A DNA stretch of 64,000 bases from Lumbricus rubellus (Eukaryota; Annelida; Clitellata; Crassiclitellata; Lumbricidae). The stretch covers positions 60,168,863-60,232,862 of the forward strand of contig OX243811.1 of the NCBI GenBank assembly GCA_945859605.1, read 5' to 3'. Shown in pieces: positions 1 through 10,909 of this stretch. How positions within the stretch are numbered: the first letter of the stretch is position 1; each line of letters starts with the position of its first letter. The notes beneath the pieces are model-generated. The model was not told the origin of the DNA. It was given only the letters and a program-made list of their open reading frames with translations, and did not search any database. Position numbers and translations under genes: made by a program.

Positions 1-1
1 A

Positions 2-3000
2 GAAAATCTTCGAGTAAACCAGATACAAGTGATAAATGCACCTCCTGGTTGGGAAGAACAATGCAACCAAGAAACAGAAGTAAAGTCAGTGATGAAGTGT
101 ACGCCGCAGTTCACCATACTGAAAGAAGCGATAAAGACTACTTCCATTGCAGAAAATTGTCGAGAAACAAAAAGTAAAGAGGAGTGTCAACGCATAAAGA
201 AAATATCGTTGCAGCATGTAAATGTGGAGATACGTGGGACTGATGGGCAGCCTGTGCAAGTCGAGGCGTTGATTGACTCGGGGACCGAGATACCAGTAAT
301 CAACGAGGAACTACTGAAAGGAACGACAGTAGAAGAAATCGGCAGAGTTCATTTGCAATGTGTAGCTGGAGAGCCGATTCCAGCTAAGTTGGTGAAAACC
401 GAAGTGCGGATGAGCGGTCGTAACGAAGGAACAGCTACAGAGGACAGGACAATAAATATCGCGCCATATTTAACTTTAGTGTGTGCCAGCATTTCAGCAG
501 AACTGTGTAAAGAAAATCCAGAAAAGTTCCTGCTACATCCAGAGATAATTGCAGAACTGAAAGAGGTTCCACCAATCAGTATATTGCAAGGAGAGCTACA
601 AGCGAATGTGACTACAAGAGCACAAAGTCGGAGAGCAGAAGTCGAAGACGGAGAAGATGAAACGATAAACGAAAGTTCGCAAGAAGATGACACGGAAAGC
701 GAAGATGAACTCAGCATCCAAGATGACGAAAGAACAACATCTGAGAACAATGAAACTGAAGAAGAGATGGCTGCATGTGAACGAAATGATAGTGAAGATT
801 CCGGAAGCGACGCTGAACTGGAGACAAGTATGAGGGACTTGTTCACAGAGAATTCGAACGATGAAAGACAGCTGGAAGATGCGAAGAAATTCGAGGAGCA
901 GCAGAGAAATGACGAGTCACTGAAATCGTGGTGGAGGATCGCTGAAGACCAAGGATCAGAGTTTAGCGTGGTGAATGGATTGCTGTATAAGAAGCATCAA
1001 ATGCTGGATCAGCTTGTGTATCAGTTGGTGTTACCGAAAGAGAGAAGAATTCAAGTAATGGAATTAGCTCACGAGTCAGTATTTGGCGGACACTTGGGAG
1101 AAGAGAAGACACGAGAGAGAATCAAGTTGTCCTTTGTCTGGCCAAAGATGCGTCGAGACGTGGTGAAATTTTGTAAGTCCTGTGAGAAGTGTCAGCTGAA
1201 GGCACGAAGTTTGGTGATGGATCGAGTGCCGATTACACCAATTCCAAGGGAAGATGTTCCATTCCGACGGATGACTATGGACGTGGTAGGCCCAATAGAA
1301 CCGAAGTCAGCAGCTGGGCATAAGTATTGCTTGTGCATAGTGGATTCATGTACAAGATGGCCGACAATCTTCTTGCTGAAGTCATTGACTGCTAAGGCTG
1401 TGTGCGAAGCTTTGATGAAGCTTTTCATTGACGTGGGGGTGCCGTCTGTGATCACCAGCGACAGAGGCACGAATTTTACAGCCAGTCTTACAAGAGAATT
1501 TTTGAAATTGATGGGATGCTGTCCACGATTCGATTCACCGGGGCATCCAGAGGCAGCTGGATTAGTTGAGAGATGGAATCAGACGTTCAAGAAGATGGTA
1601 CATCATGTCATTGTGGAAAATCCAAGACAGTGGCATAAAATCATTCCGTTTACCGTATGGGCATTGAGAGAAGTTCCCAACGCAACGACAGGAGTGGCAC
1701 CATATCTGCTGGTGTATGGAAAAATGCCAAGAGGACCATTAACTATCTTAAAGGAAAGCTGGACCAAAGAAATAAATCTACCGCCAAACATTGGAGTACA
1801 ACCAGCAAAGTACCTGAAGAACTTAAGAGCAGACATGGAGAAAGCTTTGATATTTGCTGAGAATTGTGCAGAGGAAAAGCAAAAACAATACGCCAGTCAA
1901 TACAACAAGAGGGCCAAGGATAAAGAATTCGAACCCGGAGAAAACGTCATCGTCCTGTATCCAACGTCAACCAATAAATTGATCTCACGATGGCATGGTC
2001 CATGTACAGTGCTACAAAGAAGATCCAAGTATTCGTATCTGGTGGACATGAATGAAAACGGCCGACGAATCGTCCATGCCAACAAAATGAGGAAGTTCAT
2101 CGCAAGAACATTATCGTGTGGTCTCATCGTGGAAGAGGACGACGAATTTGGATCAGTGGTAGAGCTACCATTGAAAGAAGACCATGCAGAGACGACACAG
2201 AAATCGCTGCAATTGGACTATGAACAGATCGGACATCTTACGAGCGAGCAACAGAAACAGCTACTGGATGTACTGAACCGATATGCAGACAGATTTTCGG
2301 ACAAACCTGGATTATGTACATTGGTAGAACACGAAGTGGTGCTGAGACCAGACTTTCGAGAGAAGGAGTTCACGGCTTATCGAATACCGTTGATATACCG
2401 CGCAGAAGTGGACAAACAAATACAAGAGATGCTGAAAGCAAACATCATTCAGCCGTCGTCGAGCAGAATGGCAAGTCCGCTGGTCATCGTCAAGAAGAAG
2501 GACGGATCCTTGAGACTCGCGTGCGACTACAGGTACGTGAATTCATATACTGAAAATTGTCGATACCCCATGCCGATCGTCAACGATGTGCTGAGCAAAG
2601 TCGGGAAATCCAAGTTTATTTCCGTCTTGGACTGTCGCAGTGCTTACTGGACTTGTCCGGTGAAGAAATCCGACCAATGGAAAACCGCATTCGTTACCCA
2701 TAATGGACTGTACGAATTTACACGTGTCCCTTTTGGAATGATTAACTCTGGACGGACTTTTGTAAAAGCCATAAACATGATTTTGCAACCGATTGATGCA
2801 TTTACTGAACCCTATGTTGATGACATTGCAGTCCATTCTGATGATTGGAACATTCATTTGAAACATTTAGAATTGTTTTTGAAACAAATAAGACTGCATA
2901 ATGTAACTTTGAACTTGAAGAAATGTGTGTTTGGTAAGAGTGAGGTGAAATTCATCGGTCACCTCATTGGTTCAGGGAAGAAGATGATGAATCCAGATAG

Positions 3001-3616
3001 GATTGACAGTTTGATTAATTTAAAAAACCCTGAAACGAAGAAGCAAGTGAAGCAAATGTTAGGATTCTTTGGTTTCTACAGACAATTTATTTGTAATTTT
3101 GCTGAGATTGCTAAACCATTGACAGATTTAACTAGCAAGCAGACACCTGAGAACATTGTTTGGACTGAGGACCACCAGAAATCTTTTGATTCTCTTAAAG
3201 AAATTGTTTTATCGAATGTTATTCTGTACATGTTCGAGGTTGGCAAACCATTTAATTTGTACTGTGATAGCAGTGATTTTGCTGTGGGGGCTGTGCTGTC
3301 ACAAGTGGACGATGAGGGGATAGAACGTCCCGTTTCATTTATCAGCCAGAAGCTGACAGATACCCAGAGGAGATGGGCGACGATTGAGAAGGAAGCCTAT
3401 GCAATCATATGGGCTTTAAACAAATTGAAAGAAATCATTATTGGTTCCAAGATTAATGTGTTCACTGATCATAATCCTTTAGTTTATTTGACTGAGTCAA
3501 TGTCGAAGTCTGCTAAGTTAGTCAGATGGTCTTTATCATTGCAAAATTTTGACATTCTGTTGAACTATAAGAAAGGAAAGTTGAATGTAGTAGCAGACTG
3601 CTTATCGAGATTGTAG
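2..3616 (+). CDS. pol: Gmr1-like Ty3-class retrotransposon polyprotein (PR-IN-RT-RH), 5' partial
   Basis: The frame is open to the window edge, so the true start lies to the left. Domain order can be read directly. An aspartic protease with DSGTEIPV is near nt 275. The HHCC zinc-binding segment of integrase is at about nt 1070-1195. The integrase core has D in MTMDVVG, D in SDRGTNF and E in GLVERWNQ (nt 1270-1580). The reverse transcriptase follows (about nt 2380-2960) with YVDD at nt 2812-2823. RNase H begins with LYCDSSDFAVGAVLSQ at about nt 3255, and the ORF ends at a stop after NVVADCLSRL. The RT and RNase H are Ty3/gypsy-like, but integrase precedes RT, as in Ty1/copia. That arrangement is known for the Gmr1 lineage first described in Atlantic cod. 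The 1,200-codon frame has no internal stop, suggesting a young copy. It lies in the last intron of lectin gene 1. Confidence 0.9.
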   Translation, partial: ENLRVNQIQVINAPPGWEEQCNQETEVKSVMKCTPQFTILKEAIKTTSIAENCRETKSKEECQRIKKISLQHVNVEIRGTDGQPVQVEALIDSGTEIPVINEELLKGTTVEEIGRVHLQCVAGEPIPAKLVKTEVRMSGRNEGTATEDRTINIAPYLTLVCASISAELCKENPEKFLLHPEIIAELKEVPPISILQGELQANVTTRAQSRRAEVEDGEDETINESSQEDDTESEDELSIQDDERTTSENNETEEEMAACERNDSEDSGSDAELETSMRDLFTENSNDERQLEDAKKFEEQQRNDESLKSWWRIAEDQGSEFSVVNGLLYKKHQMLDQLVYQLVLPKERRIQVMELAHESVFGGHLGEEKTRERIKLSFVWPKMRRDVVKFCKSCEKCQLKARSLVMDRVPITPIPREDVPFRRMTMDVVGPIEPKSAAGHKYCLCIVDSCTRWPTIFLLKSLTAKAVCEALMKLFIDVGVPSVITSDRGTNFTASLTREFLKLMGCCPRFDSPGHPEAAGLVERWNQTFKKMVHHVIVENPRQWHKIIPFTVWALREVPNATTGVAPYLLVYGKMPRGPLTILKESWTKEINLPPNIGVQPAKYLKNLRADMEKALIFAENCAEEKQKQYASQYNKRAKDKEFEPGENVIVLYPTSTNKLISRWHGPCTVLQRRSKYSYLVDMNENGRRIVHANKMRKFIARTLSCGLIVEEDDEFGSVVELPLKEDHAETTQKSLQLDYEQIGHLTSEQQKQLLDVLNRYADRFSDKPGLCTLVEHEVVLRPDFREKEFTAYRIPLIYRAEVDKQIQEMLKANIIQPSSSRMASPLVIVKKKDGSLRLACDYRYVNSYTENCRYPMPIVNDVLSKVGKSKFISVLDCRSAYWTCPVKKSDQWKTAFVTHNGLYEFTRVPFGMINSGRTFVKAINMILQPIDAFTEPYVDDIAVHSDDWNIHLKHLELFLKQIRLHNVTLNLKKCVFGKSEVKFIGHLIGSGKKMMNPDRIDSLINLKNPETKKQVKQMLGFFGFYRQFICNFAEIAKPLTDLTSKQTPENIVWTEDHQKSFDSLKEIVLSNVILYMFEVGKPFNLYCDSSDFAVGAVLSQVDDEGIERPVSFISQKLTDTQRRWATIEKEAYAIIWALNKLKEIIIGSKINVFTDHNPLVYLTESMSKSAKLVRWSLSLQNFDILLNYKKGKLNVVADCLSRL

Positions 3617-3712
3617 TATAAGGTATTTTGTGATTGCATTTAGTATAAGAATTGTTTGTATTTAGTTTAAGCATTATACGTTCGCTAATTTTTGAGATTA
3701 ATTAGCTCTCTT

Positions 3713-3730
3713 CAAAAGAAAGGAAGGAGG
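3713..3730 (+). promoter_or_regulatory. Polypurine tract of the Gmr1-like element
   Basis: A purine-rich run (aaaagaaaggaaggagg) sits directly before the inferred 3' LTR. This is where plus-strand DNA synthesis is primed in LTR retrotransposons. Its position just before TGTCA supports the LTR boundary. Confidence 0.6.
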
Positions 3731-3733
3731 TAA

Positions 3734-4253
3734 TGTCAGCTAATTTAATCAGTGCACGCCGATTGTCGTACAGCGACGTAAGTAGGCCAGGTGCAAATTG
3801 CCGCGCGGCGTCTGCACAGGTGATTGTCTGGACAGCACGTGACGTCTAGACGAGCGTACGTTAATTGTACAAGAAGGGAGTGGAAGAGAAGAAGGAGAGT
3901 TGCGTGTTGAGAGCCGTTGAGATAGGCTGTAAGAGTTGTTGTTGAGTTGCGATAGAGTAGACTGATGAAGATAGTAGTCGTGTAGTTGTTATGATAACGC
4001 AAGTGTAGTCATTGTTGTGCTGTTGCTGATCGTTTTACTTTATATCGGATTTTGGAGTATAATAAGAAGAGTTAAACACGTCGTCGTTGTTGGTTAACAA
4101 AACAGTGAAAGACTGTAGATTCTTTAACCTAGCCATTTAGCTAATGAAACAGTTATCTAGGGATAGGCCTACGCTACCACGAACTTATACGAAGAAGCTT
4201 CCGAAGAGACTGAAGGTCACACGTAGAGAAGAAGAGGGAAAAGACTTGTGACA
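3734..4253 (+). mobile_element. 3' LTR of the Gmr1-like retrotransposon (520 bp)
   Basis: The segment starts TGTCA after the polypurine tract and ends TGACA, a 5-bp inverted terminus typical of LTRs. Right after it the sequence becomes alignable with the last intron of gene 2 (about 14640 onward), which fixes the right boundary independently. The 5' LTR lies outside the window, so LTR identity and target duplication cannot be checked here. Confidence 0.7.
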
Positions 4254-4488
4254 AAATTAATTAATCAGTTAATTTTATCGGCCTACGAGTCAACCAGTTA
4301 GATATTCAGCCAGTTACTTGGTCTATCTGTTGATCAGTCGGTCAGCCTTTAACGAGGTAGCATTCAACCTTTCCTCATCAATATATTAGTGATAATTAGT
4401 CATTCATTCATATAAATTGTAAGTCAAGCAGGTAGTTTGTTAGAGCAAATATGCCTTCCATGACTATGAAGTTGTGTTGATGTTATAG

Positions 4489-4769
4489 ACAGCGCATCAA
4501 TTATCTGCATCAATAAATCCAATGGTAATAGTAAGGACATCTGGACAAGTGGTCAACAGGAGACAAACAACTGCAGCAGTCCATTCGTTTGGAAACCGAA
4601 TTTCAAGACATCAATTAAATTATCCTACATAAACTGGTACGTGAAACAACCGGATTGTTCTGGAGGTATCAGCTTCTGTCTCCACATCTGGCCATATCAA
4701 CGCTATCAATGGAACGACATGTACTGCGCTAAGACAATGTGTGTTCTCTGCGAGTACGGGCCATTCTAG
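4489..4769 (+). CDS. Lectin gene 1, last exon (CTLD second half)
   Basis: Only the terminal exon of this gene is in the window; its earlier exons must lie to the left of the retrotransposon. The exon follows the acceptor tgttatag, is 281 nt long, enters in phase 1 and ends at TAG 4767-4769. It reads without a stop and contains IWTSGQ, the FVWKP segment, a QPD sugar-specificity motif (VKQPDCSG), WND (YQWNDMYC) and the family ending CVLCEYGPF. QPD is the galactose-type motif in C-type lectins and WND supplies Ca2+-site ligands, so this copy looks competent for Ca2+-dependent sugar binding. It is nearly superimposable on exon 5 of genes 2, 3 and 4. Confidence 0.8.
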
Positions 4770-4880
4770 GAATACAACATTGCTTTTTGACTATGACAAT
4801 TAAACGTAGTTGCTCCTTGTCCATTTTAGAACATCGCGTACCTGATAGTCTAAAAACTAATACAGTAGGCCCTACTGATG
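4739..4880 (+). repeat. Upstream copy of a ~140-bp duplication of the gene 1 3' end
   Basis: This stretch covers the last codons and 3' UTR of gene 1. It recurs at 6073-6209 with only a few differences, including a 5-nt indel. The two copies flank a LINE fragment, and the upstream copy keeps the functional stop codon. Confidence 0.8.
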
Positions 4881-4895
4881 CGCTAAGACCATGTG

Positions 4896-6072
4896 CGGCT
4901 TTTGATACTGTGGATCATCATATACTTCATAAGCGCTTATCAACCTCGTTTGGTCTTTCTGGAAACTTTCTCGACTGGCTTGGTTCCTTCCTCCACGACC
5001 GTTCCTTCTCTGTGGTCTACGGGTCTGCCAGAACTCCATGGGCTCCTGCCCCATTTGGCCTGCCCCAGGGTTCTGTCCTGGGCCCACTTTTGTATATTAT
5101 TTATACGGCTGACCTCGATTCTCTCCTTGCTGCTTCTTCTGTCCTTAGCCAATCCTACGCGGATGACCTGCAAGCGTATCTGCACTGTTCTGCGCTGGCA
5201 GCCACTTTCACTTTTCGAGTCATGAGCCGGGCAATGGAGGCTCTGGAAGCCTGGATGTCATCCAATCGCCTGCGACTCAACTCCTCTAAAACCCAATTTA
5301 TCTGGTTTGGCACACGCCAACAGCTCGCCAAAATTGACCTGGAAGTTCTTGCCCAGGAATTCCCTCAGTTCACCTTCTCTTCCTCTGTCCGGGACCTTGG
5401 TGTCACTTTGGACCAAGAGCTTACTTTCACGCGGCATATCAACTTGCTATGCCGCAGCTGCTATTACCAATTGCGTCAGCTTAGAGTGGTGCTCCGCTCC
5501 TTAACTTTCAGCGCTGCCTTAACGCTTATCTACTCTTTCGTTGTCTCACGTTTAGACTATTGCAGCGCCCTCTATGTGGGTCTGCCGGTGACTCAGGTTG
5601 GGTGCTTGGATCGGGTCTTGCGCTCTGCGGCACGCCTTGTCGGTCGCATCCCAAAATTCGGCCATGTCACTGACTATATGCGGGATGTCCTGCACTGGCT
5701 CCCTTTCTCACAAAGGGTCACTTACCGTATATCTTCCTTGGTCTGGCGCTGTCTCGCGGGGGTGGCCCCTGTCTATTTACAGGAGCTCTGTTGCTCCACC
5801 CTGAGCGTCCAGCGCCGTGGCTCTCTTCGCTCTTCTAAGCAGGCTGAGCTTCTTGTCCCCCGGTCGCGCACTTCTATTGCGCAGCGCCGTGCCTTTTCTG
5901 TTGTTGGCCCTGCAACCTGGAATGGGCTCCCCGTGGAACTACGTCTAATACCTCGAGCCTTTGAGACTACGTTCTACTCTGCTCTTAAGACTGTTCTCTT
6001 TAGCCGTGGCTGGGTCGGGAGCGCTTCTGAGTAGATATTCTTGAAGAGGCGCTATATAAATGCCTGAAATGA
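4896..6072 (+). mobile_element. 5'-truncated CR1/L2-like LINE (RT domain C-terminal part and 3' tail)
   Basis: The open frame (about 4898-6034) encodes the right two thirds of a non-LTR reverse transcriptase. Visible motifs are AFDTVDHHIL (motif A), GLPQGSVLGPLLYIIY, SYADDLQAY (the YADD catalytic box), LRLNSSKTQFIWFG, VSRLDYCSALYVGLP and GPATWNGLPVELR. The stop is at 6032-6034, followed by a tail including gcgctatataaatgc, which resembles L2/CR1 3' ends and recurs in other fragments and SINEs of this window. There is no endonuclease domain, so the copy is 5'-truncated and dead. It sits in the 3' UTR of lectin gene 1. Confidence 0.85.
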
Positions 6073-6209
6073 GTGTGTTCTCTGCGATTACGGGCCATTC
6101 TAGGAATACAACATTGCTCTTTGACTATGACAATTAAACGTAGTTGCTCCTTGTCCATTTTAGAACATCACGTACCTGATAGTCTAAAAACTAATAGGCC
6201 CTACTGATG
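6073..6209 (+). repeat. Downstream copy of the gene 1 3'-end duplication
   Basis: Near copy of 4739-4880, starting exactly where the LINE ends. It carries the codons for CVLCDYGPF and a stop but no upstream exon context, so it is not an independent gene. Confidence 0.8.
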
Positions 6210-8237
6210 CAATCTTTTCAGTGCATAAAAACAATTATTCATAGGCTATCTTTCAATGAGATGATCGATGAAAATATTGCAACTGAAACAACTGTTTCTT
6301 GAGAAACAAATCAACAGGTCATTAATCCGCGACAAGGCTGTCTGTCTTTTCAACGGTTTGAACAGTTTGTGGGTATTGACAATAACTAAGAACTGGAGTC
6401 GCTGCTCCACCAGTTGATGACTTGTGCATCAGAAAAATGACGTGAGACATTTTTTGCAATTTTATATACTATGTCTTTTTACTATGACATTAATTTCATG
6501 CAGCTTAGTAGGCTATAACTAATTTATTCTATTTACCTATTTTGGCTATATAGCCTGTGTACAGTGTATAGGCCTTGGTCGTAGATCGAGAGCAAGGCGA
6601 CTTATTATTACAGTTTTCGTGTCTGAACTTTAAATTCTGTGTTTTTGTCTTTTTGTACTTTGCCATGCACTTTAACCTGAACTGCAAAATTTCAACTATA
6701 GGAAAGAGAAGAGTGAAAGTAGGCTTATGCACTCTTCAGCAACGCACTAAGACAATGCTCGATCGCACCATGCAGAATGCAATTATTTACAATTAGGCAT
6801 ATATTAAATTTTTACGCTAATCACAAGAAGTCAATAGCCTAATAATAATAAAATTTAATTGAAAAACGTTAGATTCCTAGATTACAAATTGCTCTGGGTG
6901 TCCAACAAATTAATGAATTAGCAAAACTCCAGACCTTTGGCAAGATATAGATCTACAGGCCGACAATAAGTCGTTTGTCATATTATAGATCGAGCGACTC
7001 ATGCCTCGTCGAGAGTTAAGAGGAAAGTCCTTATAACACTGGGGAAGTCATTGAAGGAAACAAATCCACAAGAAGATGAATCTGTGGAGATCTGACCTTA
7101 CACACCGGTTTCAACAGCATCTAAAGCTGTGCGTGTAGGCTTATTCTTTTATTTCCACCAACATATTTTTTTGATCAACGTGTAGCCTACATTTGGCATA
7201 AGCATTAAGCACATAATTCAGATGGTCACAATGACGTGAATAGTGGACCCAAAGATTCATAATTTACATGCGCCATGTACGCCACACTATACAATATACA
7301 TATTTAAATAGTCACTTGTTATTATGGAGAACACATTGCATTCAATCCGTAAGATTTATCAATATGGATTCATAAATCAGCTTTTTGCTCGAGAGAATGC
7401 TTTTTCAGTTTTGAATTAGCGTTTGTTAGTTTAGGCAAGAACATTCGTCTGAGTGTGATAGTAATAATTATGAACTCTCAAGAAACTGTAAATAGGTCCC
7501 ACAAACCATTAGAGAATAAAAATTCCTTACTAAACGAGTTGTTTAACCAGCTATTCTTTCGTCAATAGCCTATGTAGCCTATAGCATTCTCTTCACGAGG
7601 AATTGCACAAAGTCTACCCATGCAATGCAAAAGTGGTATAACTTTTGTTCTGTATGCAAATTTTGATGAAATCTGGCCATCATAAGCCTATGTAGGCCTA
7701 GATATGAATTGTCTTTAAGCCCGTAAAATTTCATTTCGAAATTTTTACTTAGGCCTACGGCCAAAGTATTGGCTAGAGTAATTAAATCTGTTTGAAATTT
7801 CAATCGCCAATTTCTCGAAAAATAATTAAAATCTGCGCTTAGAAAGCCCATAAAGCTTAATATTTTCTTTCAAGTTGATTTCAACCTATGTTAAAAAAAT
7901 TTAACATAATTAAAATAAAAGTATTTAGATCCTAAACTCAACTTAACATCATACGAAAAACTTTTCGACTGTACTCTTATGTCTTCATCGGAGTTCATTC
8001 GCTTGTGACTCGTGTTATTTATCACTTTCAGATAACTTTGTTTGCTGTAGCGACTGTTACATCATAGGCCGCACGCTTTTGTGCAAGACTTGTCTTGTTA
8101 AAGCGTTTTACAAATAACGAATTGTATTGTATTGTAATTAAATAAACAATTGTTATCAGCGATATCATAATGATAATTATTTACATATGCACAGAAACCT
8201 TTCAAATCACTGGGCTACACCTCATTGGTCAATACTG
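6210..8237. other. Intergenic DNA between genes 1 and 2, no gene seen
   Basis: AT-rich sequence with only short chance ORFs. About 6541-6605 (including cgagagcaaggcga) matches the region downstream of gene 2 near 15675-15725, showing the duplicated unit extends past the genes. About 7790-7890 recurs near 34793-34895. About 7625-7760 resembles the interior of small mariner-like MITEs at 37385-37662 and 42808-43000. Confidence 0.6.
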
Positions 8238-8245
8238 GCAGCAAC

Positions 8246-8824
8246 GGTTCTAGGACAAAATGGTAGCGGACAAAATGGTACGGACAAAATGGTACGGACA
8301 AAACGGTATGGATAAATTGAAGCTGGATGAGGGTATTTTATTGCTGAAATAGAGGGTGGATGCCGTTTTTGGGGCAGACATACAGCTCTAGTGAAGAAGA
8401 AAACTTGAGAAAAGGAAGCCGGATTGGCGAATAAAAATGCTTGAGAAATGGAAGCTGGATTGATGTCTTTTATTCATGTGTTTCATGATGTATCCAGCTT
8501 CCATTTCAGCCATAAGATGCCTGAAACCAACCTCTATTTGTAATGCATCTTTCATTGATCCAGCTTCTATTTTCAGCTATGAAAATATCATGATACAGCT
8601 TCTATACCTAAAGCGTTATTTTCATCAATCCAGCTTCCATTTCATATATAAAAATATTCATGCAGAGCCTTCATCCAGCTTCCATTTTACATGCGTCTTT
8701 TCATTAATCCAGCTTCTATTTCACATATAAAAATTCACTAATCCAGCTTTCATTTCATCCATACCATTTTGTCCATACCATTTTGTCCATACCATTTTGT
8801 CCGCTACCATTTTGTCCGGTCACC
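8246..8824. mobile_element. Foldback-type element with ACAAAATGGTA(G)CGG multimer ends
   Basis: Each end carries about four copies of a short GGACAAAATGGTA-like unit in inverted orientation. The interior is built of repeated AAGCTGGAT on the left and ATCCAGCTTC on the right, so the whole element can fold on itself. It is flanked by GCAGCAAC at 8238-8245 and 8825-8832, an 8-bp target duplication. The paralogous sequence at about 35026-35055 lacks the insertion and has one copy of this site, so it serves as an empty site. Confidence 0.75.
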
Positions 8825-10606
8825 GCAGCAACAGTTTCGTTACGTTGTGCAAGAAAGGTAAACGAATAAAACGAAACGTTGTTAATTCACGAAGAGCGTC
8901 GGCCCGTGGAACCTCACTGTGCACTTCGCCAGATCAAAACAATACGCAACTGCTCCTAGGCTAATATTCTAATGCAATAATGCAAACAAATGATCATCAA
9001 AGTTTTATATTATATGCTGTATCCGTGGCCCTTTCGAGTTCAAAGCCTACGTCTAATGGTATTCCTTACAAGCTCTTATAGGCCTATGCTTTACCGCAAA
9101 ACAAAGTGAAGCAATAAAACCTCATGTGCAGACTCCTTCAGTATGCAAGCATTAATTAAATAAATCATTCTTGTTTAAATAGATTGCGACAGCACTAAGC
9201 CTTTACAGTTGAAAAGATTGCGTTTAACTAGCGGTTTTGCCAAGAGTTTCCATACAGAAGTGGGAACCGTGAATAATGCCCTGGGTCTCCTACTGCGTGT
9301 TTTGTCCGGCCACGAATGTTCAGAAGCTTAGACCTAGTATGAAGATCGGCTCAAACGACGAAGCATACAATTATTGCGTCCTAAGTCCATTTATCAAGAG
9401 GAATCTTCTATTCGACAATGAAGTAGGCAGATGCTAGAGTTCTATCGCGTTCTATAGCCTACTGTTGGTGTCTTTGAAAAATTTCTGAAAGGTCCTTGCC
9501 GACCAACTACACACAGTAATAGGCCATAGATTGTTATCATAGATACAAAATATCTTTACAATATAATATTTATAGAGACACCGTTTACGTTACGACATTT
9601 GAGGCTGTGACAACGTAAAAAATGTGATCAGTCTTTAGATTTCATCTAGCAGTGATCCCAGATCACCATCGCAGTCATAGTTCGAGCGGAATATCCGCTG
9701 TTATAGGTAAGTAGGCTACTACGGTTTTCTACTTTTCTTAGTACAGCATTGAGTAAGAATTTAAACTTGAGCTGATAGACATGGAGGGGGGGGTGTTTCT
9801 TGGGTGTCATTTTCAACAATTTGAATAGTATCAATGGCGTAACCAGGAATTTCTTATGGAGGGGGGGGGGGTAGTTATGGCCGGATGCTTGTTTATTTAT
9901 GTAAGTGAGAAAAAAAGCTTTAAAAAATTCCTAAGCCAATGGAGGGTCTAAACCCAAACCCTCTTGTCTACGCCACTGCATGCATAGTGTAATGTAGCCT
10001 ACTATATTAGGCCTACTTGGCAATGTGGGTATATCCATTCAAAATTGTTTCCGTAACACTGCAGATTTCCTAACAAAAGTCTTAATTATTGGAGGCATGA
10101 GGTAAACGGCAGAGATTATGGCCAACTATTTTGAACCACAGTACGAACGTACGTACGTTTTATTATATCGGTACATCTGGTATAAAAAATAAATATATGA
10201 TGTGTTTCAATTGTGAGCCCACTGAATTTGTGTAGGTTAATCGCTTGAATATCGGTCCAACAAATAGTCGTTTTATATGTTTTATTGGATTATGCTTATG
10301 ATTATCTTCTCTAACAGTCTTTGTTGATTTGGAGACAAAAGTTTACATCTAAGCGCTTTAGTTGGATTGTTTGTTCCTGTTTAGGCATACCGGTAGCCTA
10401 AGTCCTTATGCGAAGCAGCGCTTCCCGTCATTCTTGCAACTAATTGGAAAATTAAAATAATTTTTTTTTGCGGTTCTTGGGTCAAATGTGCTTGTCATCA
10501 CTTGTTTCCACACTATCTGATCTTGTACTTTAGGCTAGGAATAAATTTCGAAATTTAAAGCTATAAAACGAATTCCTTTATTGCAGAATAGGCCTACTGA
10601 CGAGCA
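8825..10606 (+). other. Upstream region of lectin gene 2 (duplicated block)
   Basis: No coding region is seen. Several stretches (for example around 9150, 9485 and 9600-9680) match the sequence upstream of genes 3 (23700-24260) and 4 (35577-36060). It therefore probably contains the promoter and 5' UTR exon of the family. A conserved AG just before the ATG (ttgcag at 10579-10584) suggests a spliced 5' UTR. I did not identify a TATA box or start site. Confidence 0.5.
9833..9981. mobile_element. Short hAT-like MITE remnant
   Basis: The stretch begins CAATGGCGTAACCAGG and ends CTACGCCACTG, inverted ends like those of the larger hAT-type elements elsewhere in the window (for example 39872-40730). 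No convincing 8-bp target duplication is visible, so it is probably old. Confidence 0.45.
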
Positions 10607-10909
10607 ATGCAAACGAATGTGTTCGTTTTTCTGGCCTTTTGCATCACTTGCATCAAGTATTCTGATGCAGCTGTGGGAAAAGTCTTTTCTGCGTTTGTCC
10701 CGTCTGGCAATGATGGAAGGTCGTGCGCTGTTGAAGTTCCATCCAGCGAAGAATTTCGTTCTGACTTCATCCAATGCGGGGTTTCATGCACAACGGAACC
10801 TACCTGCACTTACTTCAGCTACACAAAGGAAACGCAGAGATGTCTGATCTTCGATTCATTGCCTACAACATTTGCATCAGTCGATTCCTGCAGCAGCTAC
10901 GGACTCATG
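10607..10909 (+). CDS. Lectin gene 2 exon 1: signal peptide and PAN/Apple-like domain
   Basis: Encodes 101 residues from ATG 10607. A hydrophobic leader (VFVFLAFCITCIKYSDA) precedes the mature start near AVGK. The body holds four closely placed cysteines in the pattern CGVSC...CTYFSYTK...CLIF, typical of PAN/Apple modules, which bind protein or carbohydrate. The donor is gttagt, phase 0. The same exon occurs in genes 3 and 4 at high identity. Confidence 0.8.

Noticed and set aside
349..2866. Open frames on the minus strand and alternate plus frames inside the retrotransposon polyprotein
   Set aside because: Shadows of the real frame; no independent motifs.
7579..7851. 90-codon minus-strand frame
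   Set aside because: Lies in DNA related to small mariner-like MITEs and to a duplicated non-coding segment at 34793.
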